Part shown: positions 45,331 to 56,939 of the stretch, piece by piece | How the letters are laid out: each line of letters starts with the position of its first letter | Numbering within the stretch: position 1 is the first letter of the stretch | Assembly: GCF_003144195.1 (NCBI RefSeq) | Contig: NW_020290009.1 | Location: 132,181-196,180, forward strand | Reading direction: 5' to 3' | Length of the DNA stretch: 64,000 nucleotides | DNA from: Ceraceosorus guamensis | Taxonomy: Eukaryota; Basidiomycota; Exobasidiomycetes; Ceraceosorales; Ceraceosoraceae | Notes under the pieces: model-generated | What the model was told of the DNA's origin: nothing | Databases searched by the model: none | What the model saw: the letters and a program-made list of their open reading frames with translations, nothing else | Translations under genes and position numbers: made by a program

Positions 45331-48300
45331 CTACTTGCGAGAAGGCAAGATTTCTGATGAGGAGTGATCTCGGCGAGGGCTGCGTCTTGAGGGAGAACGC
45401 GTCTGCGCTCCGTCCGCAGACATGGAGACGGACATATCGGCGAAACGAACTGGTGCGGCCGCGCTTTGCCGACGTCTGCGAGGACTGACCCAGGCAGTGT
45501 GCCTCCTGAGCTCCGCCAAGTTCGCGACTGCCTCTGCAGCGCGAAGGTGGGAGTCCGGGCTGAGACAAGCCAAAGGTGTGAGCTGGACAAAAGAGGAGTT
45601 GCCCAAGCCTCCGCCCTTTACGGATGTGCTCGTGTGACCAAGAGCGCGGGAGCCTGGCCCGATCGATCTGCTCAAATCAGGGTAGAGGGATGTGGAACTT
45701 TCGCTGCCCACAGAGAGTCGCGCTCGCGCAGCGCTGACTGTTGCTCGTTCGATTGGCGCCGTGTTCATGACGGGGGTTCGATTGGGGTGAGACGTGCCTT
45801 GAGCACTCAGTCGAGCCCGCGCCTTGTTGAGCTGGCTATCGTTTAGGCTAGATCTCGCTCGAGCAGACTGCGTCTCCTCTGCTGACCTGAGAGAACGCGG
45901 CAAATGTGCCGGTTGCTCCGTGGAGACTGAAGGACGGAGCGCGAGCTTGTCAGAGCCCGACGTCGATGTCTTTCCACTGCTGACTCGCCGATGTCTTGCT
46001 TCGGCTCGCTCTCTAATCTCGTTGAGATCCATACTGGCCCTGTGACGGCGTCGTGGTGAGTCAGACGGCTTCTTCGGGGATGGCGGAGTGATCTTCTCGC
46101 GCCTACTGGTCTGGCGAATGGCTTCTTGTAGCTTCGCAGCAGTTGGTGCGGGTGGCGGCGGTGGGGGAGGAGGTGCTGAATCTATAGGTGCGGGGGCGCG
46201 GGGAGGAACAGACGGGGCGGACTGGGCGGACTGAGCTGGCTCTTGTCGCGCTTTACGAGGAGACGCTACGTGCGTCTTTGGTGCCAAGGTTGCCGTCGAG
46301 GCCAACTTTTCAACTTCTTCGTTGCGCACAGGCAAGCTGAGGACTACAGGCGCCATCTTTCGCATCGCAGGAGCTGCTTCAACTCGCGCAGCTTCTGGCG
46401 CGGACCGCAGGAATCTGTCCGTGAGCGTACTCATCAAGCCTGACATGCGCCCCCGGATACTGGAATTCGGCGTTGCATTCGCGTCGTGGATTTGCGCTGG
46501 AGATGGTAGCAAGGCAGGATAAAGACTTTGCGCGGCATCGGAGGGAGCCGCAGCCCGCACGCTCGGTACAGGCTCGCGGTCCCTCTTCCTCGACACGGAC
46601 GCTTGAGTGGAGACGCTCTCCTCTCTTTGTAGCCTTCTCAGCTCCTCAGCTGCATCGACCATGGCGTCCAGCTCTGCCTGTTCCTTTGCTGTGAGCGTTC
46701 CTGGGCAGGCTTTCTCGAGACGCAAGAGATAGCGACGTCGAAGGCTCGGTACCGAGTTGATTAATTGATTCGTGATCCGCCTGACAAATGATGACCAGCA
46801 GGTCAGTTTTTGACTCTGTAGTCATCAGGCACTGCGCAGCACTCACCTCTCCTTGTTCGGGGTCTCTCCACCGCCGTATCGCGCGCCAATCTCATGCGCG
46901 CACACAAAGGCGTTAACGACTTCCTCGGCTCGAACGTCGTACGCAGCAATTTTGCGTCTCATTGCCTTTGAGAGATGCTCATCTCTGGACAGGCTCTTGT
47001 AGTCCAGTTCCAAAGCACGATCGAACACGCGCATCAGCGATCGCATCGTGTCATCGGTCAGGTTGCCGTCCTGATCTCTTACACAACCTGCACTGCCCTT
47101 GATGTCGGTCCTCAGAGACCTGCAATCGCTTAGTGCACTCTCGACCAGCTTGTCCATGCGATTCGGCTCCACTCGCTTGTCTGTGACTGGCGTCCAGCCT
47201 ACGAAAGCACCTGGTGGGCGAGGCGTTTTTGCGGTAGACAGCGTCAGCTGAATAGGCGGGCTAGCCCTGATGGGCGTTTGTAGAGAGCTCATGATCGAGT
47301 CTTGAGGGGCCGGACGGGAGACTGTGACGCCGAAATTGGTGGGTCGACTGGCTTGGGTGCTTGCGTCCATTTGTTGGAGCACTTGCTGGATACCGGCCAA
47401 GTCACTTGGCAGGATGGGACCCGCGTGTGCGAGTTGACCACTTTCCGCTTGACCTTCGTACAGCATCCCGCCACGTTCTATCCAGCCGCCAAAGTGGTTG
47501 AGAATAGCCATAGCTCTGTCCGCGACCCGACCATCGGTGCTGCTGACCTCCACGATCGGCCTGTCAGAGTGTTGCAAGTGCAGACGCGCCCGAGCCTCTG
47601 CGTTCTGCTGAGAGCTGAAAGAAGCAGTCATGTCTGCGATGCTCTGCTCGGCGGTCGACAGCTCTCTTTCCGTGGCGTCAACGCGGGAGCTGTGCAGGAT
47701 AGCCTCACGCAGAAGAGGCGAAGGCGAAGCTCTAGTCGCCTCTGCGAGAGGCAGCAGGCTGCGAGCAGGAAGAGAAAGTGGGGTACTGGAGAGAGCGTCT
47801 GACTCGCCGCTGATCTGCCTGATCTTGCGGGCGGACTGTAATAGGGTCTCAACGTGCATTGAGTCTTCTACATCCTGCTCATCACCATCTTCTTCCTCAG
47901 TCTCCGCCAAGCTGAAATCGACCGATTCCATAGAATGCTCTGGCACTCGCACCTCGTTCGCGACCGACGAAGCGTCCTCGATATGCTCGGAGTGCTGGCG
48001 GGGCAAGCTCAAAGCGTCGGCGGCTCCTCGTTCAGCCTCATTGATGGAAGGCTCCGCGGAAGACGCTTGCTGCGATGCGTAAGCTGCAGCCGCATCCCCA
48101 TCATAGTCTGGCTCTTGTGGCTCCTCGACGATGTCACCGGAGGCCGAGAGCTGACCATCAGGGATCTCCTCGGATGTCTGTAGCTCTTCTGGCCCTTCTG
48201 CCTCTTCAGGAGATAAGGACCTGTGTCTTTCGGAGGTCTCTGAGAGACTAAGAGAATCCTCGACGGCAGCTTCGTCCTCTTGTACGTCTCTTGAGGTGCT

Positions 48301-50280
48301 TGGGTCCGCGCCTGCATCAGTCTCAGCGCTCGCGCTGTGCTCCATCTCGTTCGAGACGCTGAGATCTTCCAGGACCTCTTCCTCCACGTGCGCTTCTTCT
48401 TCACCTCGCTCAGCTTCGTCAAGCTGAGAGGCGAAGCTCTTGGCTGCATTGTCGAAGCTGTCTTCTCGCGTGCTTTCGACCGCTCCATTGCTTGATCTCG
48501 AGGTTGCGGCAGTCAGTTGAGAATTGTTGCCCGCGTCATCCGTACCAGAGCTAGAGCTCAGGCTGATCAGTGCCACTTCGTCCTCCCGGACTGAAGCCTC
48601 ATCATCCTCCTCTTCAGAATCGTAAGAAGCGCTGGCAGCACCGAACAACTGGGCGGAAACTTCCTCTGAGGCGTTTTCCCCACTGGCGTCTCGCAAGCTG
48701 TCGGTGAGATCCGACTCTTGGATGTGTGCGTGGGGCGCATCGTCGTTTGCTTCGCGATCTGTAGACGCTTTTGAGTCCTCTTCTTCATTGTAGCGAGAAG
48801 TGCTATCCAAAAGACTCGCACTCATGTCTTCGTCCTGCCTGCCGTTGTGCTTTTCAATCGCTTCGTCTTGCTCTTCATCATTCCCCTCCAAGCTTGCGTT
48901 GGCTATACTGTCATCTGCAAAAGCTTCCGGTGGCGCAGGGGAAGGAGAACGAGAAGGCGAAGGCGAAGGCGAATCGCCGGCTGGACCGTCCACGCCAAAG
49001 AAGTCCACCCCGCCGTCATGATCAAGGTAGGCCCCTTCGGTGTCCGAGACGACCTGGGGAGGAGGAGCGTCTGCAGCGTAAGAGCGGCTTTGGGAAGGAC
49101 CACCGCTGTGATACGGGTGCGATGGCACCATCTCCACGGAAGCATCGCCTACGGACCAGTCGTATTGAGCATCAGGGTCCTCCTTGATCTGGACCGCTCG
49201 CGGCAAGCGTGCACGTGGCACGCCCGACCTGCCCCTGAGAAGGAGGGGGTCATCAGTCGGTGAAGGTGGGCGTTGTGGATCGGCACTGATGCGATCTCTG
49301 AATGCTGGAGGTGGAGTTGAGACCGAGGCCCTAGATCCCGAGCGCTTGACTGCTGCGCCTTCGGAGCGAAGCTCCTGGGTCCGGGAGCTTGCACGACTGC
49401 GAGAGCCCATCGAACCCTGTGAGTTGTCTGGATTGTCCAAAGAGGCCGATGCCCTCCCTGCTGAGCGCTGGCGGTGCGCCAGAGGATTGTAGCGTGTGGG
49501 CGGGAGAGGATTTGGCTCGAGGTAACGAATCGTGGGAGGACTGGTATGTACTTGATCCCAGGCGCGCTTGCGAGCCTCGCGGATGAAAGACTGCTCGCTA
49601 GCCCCGAGTCCAGCTGAAGATCCGCGGGATGCTCGGCCACCATGAGACCTTTTGCTTCGTGTATCCGTGCTTATGTCGGACCTCTGACTTGCAGGCAAGT
49701 CTCCCTGAGGATCGTCTTCGTCCTCGGAGCGAACATTCTTGCGAGCTCGAGGGTTTGGAGACTCTGCACCGACGCTGAGATGGGGTCTGCGAGACTTGGC
49801 GCCCACCTTGCGTGGAGAGCTGAGAGGGCTTGGATGGGGTTGTGGTGATGGCCTGCTGATGACCATTCTTGGTTCTGCATCGCGAGAAGTGGGGTGCGAC
49901 ATGGGCTCTGTGCTGCCGGCCTCTCTATTGGAAGCGGGTGGTGAAGGTGGCAGAGTAGCGTTGGAAAGAGCGGGTCGGGTGGGTGCGACGGAATTCAGGT
50001 TACGATCCCGTGATGATGAAGGAGTCTTGAGGGAGAGGTGACTGTTGGAATTGTTCTCCTTCGTGTACGCTGCTTCGCTCCCAGAGTCTCGAGGGAGCTC
50101 GTTCTCCGACTGGTGGCTAGTGGATCGACGAATGTGCGAGAGACGAGCCTTGAGGCCTGAGAGAGAGCTGACGATGGGCGGATCGCTTTCCAGCGGATGG
50201 GCAAGATTGTAGCTCCCTGCCGTGTCGTCGATGTTGTTGTTGTTCGCCCTTTGGACAGGTGCGAGAGGAGTGCGGCTCAT
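45331..50280 (-). CDS. Very large disordered protein of unknown function
   Basis: Exons (minus) 50280-46847 and 46780-45331 join in phase 2 (66-nt intron, GTGAGT...TCAG) to 1,627 residues. The start is the first ATG (MSRTPLAPVQR). The first 500 residues are S/R/P-rich. A central acidic region of roughly 450 residues is dominated by E, D and S. Two short ordered-looking segments stand out: one before the intron (SKAMRRKIAAYDVRAEEVVN then AFVCAHEIGARYGGG) and, immediately after it, RITNQLINSVPSLRRRYLLR. They may form one folded module split by the intron. The C-terminal 450 residues hold a nine-proline run and basic S/R-rich motifs. I do not recognise a family. TP/SP sites and the composition would suit a nuclear or cell-cycle scaffold, but this is only a guess from style. 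Confidence 0.72.
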
Positions 50281-53230
50281 TGTTGATGAGCCGACCAACT
50301 TCGACAGAAGCAGCAGAGAAGGTGTACGCTTGGGCGTGGTCGAGTTGTGAATCTTGTTGTCGGGTCAGGTGGCGCGGGCGCTGTTCCAAGTTGAGGAGAT
50401 GACCGAGCTTCGATCCGCACGATGGACGTTGTGAAGATCTCAGAGACCTTCGGCGGTCGTGAGTAGAATCACACCTTTTCACCCTAAGCCAAGCCCGGAT
50501 GCGTGAAATGCGCCAGTTACAGTCGTGGGCCGCAATGATTGGCAGCTTGTATCGGACACGCTCGCGGACTTCAGGGATGCCGAATCCATCAACCCATCAT
50601 CGTCCCCCTCAAATTCCTGCACATCACAATCAACATCTGCTCTGCTGCTGCAGCGCCTCGCATCGCATCGCACACCCATCTACTGATGTAAAAGCAGCAG
50701 CAGCACCGTGACTCTTGACTTGCATATGCATGCATGCATCGCCTGCTGACTGCGTGCGCGCAAGCGCATGCTGTTCCAGAACGGAAGGCGCGGCGCTGCA
50801 TCAACACTCAAGACTCACGACCCAAACTGGCTACACGCGTGGGTCGCGCGCGATCACGTGTCCAGACTGCAACCTTCCTTCCGCCTGCTGATGGATGCAG
50901 GTTCAACAACATTCAAATTCTTGATTCGCATTCGTGATTCGTGATTTTTGATTTCGCATATTCGCGGATTCGTGGTTCTTATCGTTCCTACCTCCTGCCT
51001 TTCGACGACCGCATCACAAGTAGCCCGTGGCCAACACCCGACGTCACGGCTCATTCGAATTGTCCAACGACAAGCACCTGGCACAAGATGGTACACCATT
51101 CTGGCTCTCGTATTCGCTGGACCTTTTCGTCGTCTTTCGCATTTCGTGCCCTCTAGGTCCCACCTCAGTGCTGCGCAGATGCAAAGATGTCAATTTGAAT
51201 GAAGATGAAGCCTTGACAACGTTAAGGGACGAGGCTTGAGTATAGCTGAATGGCGTACCTTGGTCCAACGCTTTGCGATGGGCAGCTTGCAATATAGCTC
51301 AGGAAATATCACCAAGCTCAGTCCTGCAGCAATCTCGAGTCATTGTGAGGGGGTCAAGAAAGTCCGATCAAAGATCCGTCCGCCTTGACGCGGCCCCGTG
51401 CGAGGATATAGGATGACTTCCTCGGCCAAGTGAGTCACCGGTGGACTCTGCGGTTGCCACTGGCTGGTCCCGACCGCCTCGTCGGCACATCGGTGATTCA
51501 AGCTCTTCAGCGGCCCTCTCTCTCTCTGCCGCGAGCGACGAGATCGCACGTCGCAAATACTTACTGATGGTCACCAATCCAGCTCGAAGTTGGTGGCCGG
51601 TGCCGCGTTTCCGGTCAGGCGCCCGTACTCACTTGATCACCAATTCATCATAGTGACGAATGGAGATGGCCAATCCTGATTCATACTCACGAGACCAACG
51701 TGCCTGCTGATGGACCACGACTCACCCTTGTGACTCATGACTCAAGAGTCACGGGTCCTATCGAGAGTCTTGAGTGAATTGAGCCGTTGTCGCGCGTCAT
51801 GAGCGACGAGTAGATCGTGATGACAGGCGCCAAGCTTGGTTCAGCAAGTGCGGCGACGGTGCGCGCCGGTCAGGCGCTATACGCGCATAATCAAGTCACA
51901 GTCAGAAGAGCATAACATCCTATAGCTGTCATCCTTTGGCGTGATCGATGCCGATGACTAATTTGAATTATGTGACTGCGCCGCGCCGCTCATCTCTGCC
52001 AAGCATGCTGTATACGTATATTATATGGGTTTCGCGGCGGGCATGGGCGGCCCGGTTTCAGCTGCATGCTGCTGGCGCCGCAACGCGCGTCAAGACGGAG
52101 GAGGATGTATCGCAGCGGCTCGTGTCTCCTGCTCATGTTCAAGGAATTCCTCACTGCGATGTGACTGGCGGTTGCAAATCATCTGCTCGCACCTCCCCGC
52201 GCCTCTCCCATCTCCCCGACTTCGTCATTGGTGGAGGTCTCTATTCAGAATGTGCTCGCCGTCCAATACTGACGACTGCAGGAGAGGAGGCTCATATCAG
52301 CACTGGGTCGCACCACAGCACTGATGGCTGCTCAGACTGACAGCACTGTCGCATCCAGGCGACAGTCGTACACCAAGACTCGCTTGGAGCAACCGAGACT
52401 CGCTTGGAGCACTGCTCCACTCGACACTCCGCGAAACCCACAGGCAGTGGCGATCCCGACCATCTTCGCTTTTTGAAGCACGCTGCCAAAAGTGTGACTG
52501 TGACCGATGATGATGATGTAGACTGGCTGCGCGCCTGCACTGTTGCCATCAACGTGCGACCATCGTCAAGTCCGCACCGCACGGTCCCTGCTTCCCGGCT
52601 AAGCAAATTAAGGGTGCGGCGGCTCGCGTTTCAAGCTCTGCGTTGAGGGGAGGAAGGCGCGGCCAGGCGTACCATAGCTACATAGCTACACAGCCGCGGT
52701 TGCGAAGACATCGGTCTCATTTGCCGCGACGGAGCCGGTGGACCGCGAAGGATGATTCTTGAGAAACAACGCCAATTTCGGCTTCGCGTCTGAATTTGTC
52801 GCTGGACCGGAACCGGCAGCACGCGCGGCCTCATCTGCTTCATATTTCTGCTGATGACGATGCCCTCCACCGCGCAGCGGTACCTTGTACTGTTGCAACT
52901 GACGGTCAGCTGGCTGCCTCATTTCACTGATACCGCTTCATTCCCACGTCGTGGCGTCATGTTGGTCAAAAGTCTGACTGGAACCTCGACTCGGCATGTC
53001 AGCGAACGGTACACTCAGGATTGTGACTGTGCTTCAAAGGTGTCCCTGTACGCCCTCACCCTCCTCTGCCTCATAAGTTGCTTACACCTTCGCTGAGCCT
53101 CCGTTATACCATCTTTTCACTCTCCAACCATACACGCACGCACTTGACTCACCAATTGCAGGCTTGGTGGCGCTCATCCTGTCCAAAGCGCTTCGAGGTC
53201 TCCTGCGCAGCACGAACATCTGTTTTCACC
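50281..53230. other. 3-kb intergenic region
   Basis: Between the divergent large-protein gene and the next plus-strand gene. It contains an ATGCATGC run near 50,725, GATTCGTGATTTTTGATTTC-type words near 50,930, and GACTCATGACTCAAGAGTCA near 51,735. A short direct repeat AGACTCGCTTGGAGCA lies near 52,375-52,410. Open frames are short and lack any recognisable motif. Confidence 0.55.
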
Positions 53231-54448
53231 ATGCAAATTTCACCCAAGAAGGCAGCTGCTGGATCAAGGGATTGGAGATACCCAGCCAGATCTCCGCTTC
53301 CCGTTGGATACTTTGACCGAAGACAGGCTACACGCAGTGTGGAAGAACTCCCGCTCTCCTCTTCCCAGCGGTCGTCGTCCGCACAGGCTGCGACCCGACC
53401 GCACGAATTCGATCCCCACGAGCTCAATCGCGACTCACCATTGGGAGCTCAAACGGATGACTCTAACTTGTCCAAGCGCGTGCTCAGGTACGATGTGCAG
53501 CACGCTCAACGCTTGCAGCCTATGCGCAGCGCACCCGCGATGAGGGTCGACGTCCCGTTGGCCGTTACGCGCAAGGAGCGAGCCAAGACGGATCCAGTCG
53601 CCGGATCCAGAGCCCTTCGAGAGATCATCGACATTTTCGACGCGCACTTTGCGCAGGTGAATGAAGATGCTCGATCTCGGCCTGCACAAGACAAGAGGTC
53701 AAAGACGAATCGCGCCAAGAGCCTGGAGTTGAAGCTGAGCAGGGGAGGCACATCGAGCACATGGAGCAATGCCGACGAATCGCCTTCTCCCCGAGGCGCT
53801 TTTCAGCGCGCTCCAAACGAGATCGTGCCAGTCGCTCTCACTGGTCCCATGGTACACGGCCCGAAAGCAACCGCAGCACCGCACGCTGGCAAAGACAGGA
53901 GCTTGATCCCGGTCAGAAATTTCTGCCATCCTATCCGTGAGCGCACTTCGCTGGAAGATCCAATCTGCGCACCTAGGCCCGGAGCAAGTACGCCGGACCA
54001 ACGCCGTGCCCGCATGCCACCGTCAGCACCTTCTTCGCCGGTACAAGACTTGTCCTATCCGCCCGCCCCAGCAACGTCGCTCGAGGAACAGCGACAGCAC
54101 AGCAAAGCGCCAGCACGGAATACCCCATCTCCCGCTAGCAAGATGTGGCGAAAGATGAATCCCCTCACAGCCTTCGTGCAGCCACCACCGCCGCCGCCGC
54201 CGCCGATTCCGGCTCCGAGTGCAGAATCCGAGAAGACGTCACCCTTTGCCAGCGTGGAAATCCTCGAGCTTCCGCAGACATTGCCCTCCTATCCCCGCAA
54301 GAGATCCTTGACCCTGAGCACTCTCGTCTCGTCTTCGGTCGCTCCTGCCTTGCGGACGACAAGCCCGTCTGCCTCTGCTCAGAATCAAAAACGGTCGGCT
54401 CGAGCAGTCCATCACGAGGCTCGTGCTCAGCTACTCAGCATTGCTTGA
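53231..54448 (+). CDS. Serine/proline-rich protein of unknown function
   Basis: A single exon encodes 405 residues from the ATG at 53231 (MQISPKKAAAG); the reading frame is open further upstream, but that part is poorly protein-like. An N-terminal stretch YPARSPLPVGYFDRR and a segment ALREIIDIFDAHFAQVNEDA, which could be an amphipathic helix, are the most ordered-looking parts. A run of eight prolines (PPPPPPPPIPAP) sits near residue 320, a possible SH3 or profilin ligand. The rest is basic and S/P-rich. I do not recognise a family. It is convergent with the PAQR gene, 189 bp apart. Confidence 0.55.
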   Translation: MQISPKKAAAGSRDWRYPARSPLPVGYFDRRQATRSVEELPLSSSQRSSSAQAATRPHEFDPHELNRDSPLGAQTDDSNLSKRVLRYDVQHAQRLQPMRSAPAMRVDVPLAVTRKERAKTDPVAGSRALREIIDIFDAHFAQVNEDARSRPAQDKRSKTNRAKSLELKLSRGGTSSTWSNADESPSPRGAFQRAPNEIVPVALTGPMVHGPKATAAPHAGKDRSLIPVRNFCHPIRERTSLEDPICAPRPGASTPDQRRARMPPSAPSSPVQDLSYPPAPATSLEEQRQHSKAPARNTPSPASKMWRKMNPLTAFVQPPPPPPPPIPAPSAESEKTSPFASVEILELPQTLPSYPRKRSLTLSTLVSSSVAPALRTTSPSASAQNQKRSARAVHHEARAQLLSIA

Positions 54449-54637
54449 ACTTGGAGGCCCTTCGGCACCCGTCCTAGGGGGACTGCAGCATAGGTACAAG
54501 CCTGTCGGCTCGCCGGTGTGCAAACGTCGAGCAGCCATCCGATGGCGAACGCAGCTCGAGCCAGTGTTCTCGTCTAACAGGTCTTCTATTTCGGTCAAAT
54601 CGTGCCAATGCGCTGCGGTGCTCGATCCGATGGTAGT

Positions 54638-56428
54638 CTACAACTCTTCTAGAGCCCTGCATACACCTTCCAGCGTGGTAGATGTGGAGAGCGACGCTGC
54701 CACCTTCCAGAAGCTGTGCGCTCTTCGTATACACACATAATGCGCCAAAGCTGCGAATAGGATGAAGACGTGAAAGCTGCGGAGAAGATTCGCCATGGCT
54801 CAGCCGGGAGCGACGATACGGCGCAACAAGCAGGCTTGATGTTTGCTCACATCTGGTGACTTGCTCCAATGTAGTCGAACTTGCCGGGAGCGAATCTCTC
54901 TGGTATCCTCAAAGTGTATAGGAGAGCCCCGATGATATACATGGCCCCACTCGCTCTTTAGTATCAACGCCACATTGACCCGAACTCGGTCAGCCACTCG
55001 TTTGCAAGCCACTGGCGCCGGTCGTCAGCTGAATACGTACATCAACCAATATATTCCCATCGTTCGTGCAAGGATCTCGATCTGCGCAAGGCGGGCTTCA
55101 TGACGTCAGCAAAGCGGTATCTCGGCGCCTCTCGACATGAGACGTGCACTCATGACTTTTGCTCACGCCGTAGAGAGCCCATGCGTGCGCGACGGGAAAG
55201 ACGGCACTCAAACCTAGGAGTATGAAAACAGATGTCCGCCATGGCCGATAGGCAGGTGTCTTGAATTTGGGTAACAAGACCACTGCACCAGCGACTGCCG
55301 GAAGATGCGAGTAGAGTGGTAAGGACCAGCAGGTGAGGAACGAGCGCAATTGCATGGTCTGCTCTCACAGGTGGACAGAACCGTGATCATGCTCGCGTAA
55401 AATGCTTGAAGCTTCGGGTGGCACTGAAAGCCGTAGTGAAGACCTGGCAGAAAAGATCCCCAAATCATTACGACGATGCCAATGTAGTCCAAAGCATTGG
55501 CTCGCTTTGAGACGTCGCACGAGTGAGCGTGAAGCGTGTGAAATGCGGCGGAGAAACCGAAGCAAATTACAGCTGCGAGACCAAAGATGGCGAAGCCCAA
55601 GACGTCGAGAGGTCCATTAGGAGCCCAATTGGTGGCGCTCTCAAAGGTCCACAGTGTGGCCAACTGCTGTTGCAAGAGATCGCGAGACCCACTGCTTGAT
55701 GCTGCAGCATTGCCACTGAACCGCAGCAAGCGCGACAATCCTCCCGAGGCTGCGGCTGCTGGGATGCTGGGGGAGGAGTGAGCTCGAAGCAGGGCTTTCT
55801 CGAGGCTCGATCCAGGTGCAGGCGCGTGAGCAAGCAGAAGTGCTCTGCCAGGCAGGTGCGCGGTCAAAGCTCGGGGAAGCAGATCGAAATGTGCGAGGAA
55901 GTGGAGAGCGAGCAGAGCGATGGCGACTATGCAGCCCCAGAGATGCGTGTGAATGTTGACTTGAAGAGGGCGACGGGATGGACTTGAATTGAGTGAGCTT
56001 CGCGTCCGAGAGAACACGCTCCGCGGCTCGCAACGAGTGCTGTGCTGCGCCGCACGCCTCTCACCTGTCTCGTTGTGCCAGTAAAGCCAAACGCTATCCC
56101 AACACGCCTTGACTGAGTTGTGCTCAAAAAGTCTTGGCCTTTGCGCGGAGGCCTCTATCGGCAAATCGCCTTCGGCCTGGTTGCTGCTGCCTTTGACGCG
56201 TTTGCGAAGGCCAGGGACTTCCGCCGTCTGTTCAGCCGATGTGATTGAGGCATGGATGATCTGCGCTTCATCGTTTGTTCCGCCTGGTCTGCGATAGCCG
56301 CCAATGATGAAGGCATTGTCGTGTGCCCATTCAGGAAGCTGCGAGTGCTCGCAAAGCTTGTGCGCGTGCCGGCTTGTGCCAGAGCTGCCAGGCAGGGCCT
56401 TGGAGTCTGACTTTGATGCGCCATTCAT
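54638..56428 (-). CDS. PAQR/AdipoR-type receptor (Izh family)
   Basis: Six exons (minus: 56428-56065, 55959-55369, 55294-55167, 55081-55041, 54955-54851, 54776-54638) give about 455 residues. PAQR proteins are seven-helix membrane proteins with a zinc-dependent, ceramidase-like core; yeast Izh proteins link zinc and lipid metabolism. Family signatures in order: [22 protein letters not shown] joined to NIHTHLWG across intron 1, [54 protein letters not shown], and ASHQIFHVF, joined across the last intron. The zinc-binding residues H (FHTLHAHS), D and HxxxH (SHQIFH...H) are kept. An unusual A/S-rich insertion of about 75 residues separates helices 1 and 2. Two acceptors (54955 or 54949) differ by two residues. 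An upstream in-frame ATG at 56584 exists, but the added part contains an intergenic-type word. Confidence 0.88.
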
Positions 56429-56939
56429 CCTTGGATCGCCATCCGCCGATGTGGCGTGAGAGGTGGTGGTCAAGTCGAGGGGCTCGAGTCGTGAGTAGTA
56501 CTCCTGACTACTTACACTCAAGACGGCGCGTGATTTGACACCGGGACGCTTCGGTGTTTGTGCGAACCGGCGAACGTGGTGCATGCGCGTGCAACCCCAG
56601 CAAATCGCGAATGTGTGAATGGAGGACCGTGCAAGCGCACCTCCGCGGACTTGCTCGGACCATCCGTCACAGCGTGGACCGAGAGGCCACGTGGCTGTGG
56701 AGCCTATGCATGGCTGGTGTCTCGTGCCTCCAGCGCCGCGCACGCTGCACGCTGGACCACGGCGCGTCGTCGCCATCGTCACGCATGCGTCCATGGCGAG
56801 GCCAGAGTCACGAGTCTGGATTCACAATTCCCATCCTTACCATCACCATCCGCCACGCGCACAGCGACGAAATATTGGTCAGATCCACCGCTTGTTCTTC
56901 AGATTCCCACCCTCGCCCACGCTTCTTATTGCTGCCATC
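56429..56939. other. Divergent promoter of the PAQR gene and SUB2
   Basis: 511 bp containing CTCACGACTCGAG near 56,480 and GAGTCACGAGTC near 56,808. It probably drives both genes. The frame upstream of the PAQR start stays open here but is not protein-like. Confidence 0.55.

Noticed and set aside
56429-56794. N-terminal extension of the PAQR protein
   Set aside because: The frame is open, but it contains the intergenic word CTCACGACTC and an unusual composition; family motifs begin soon after the ATG at 56428.
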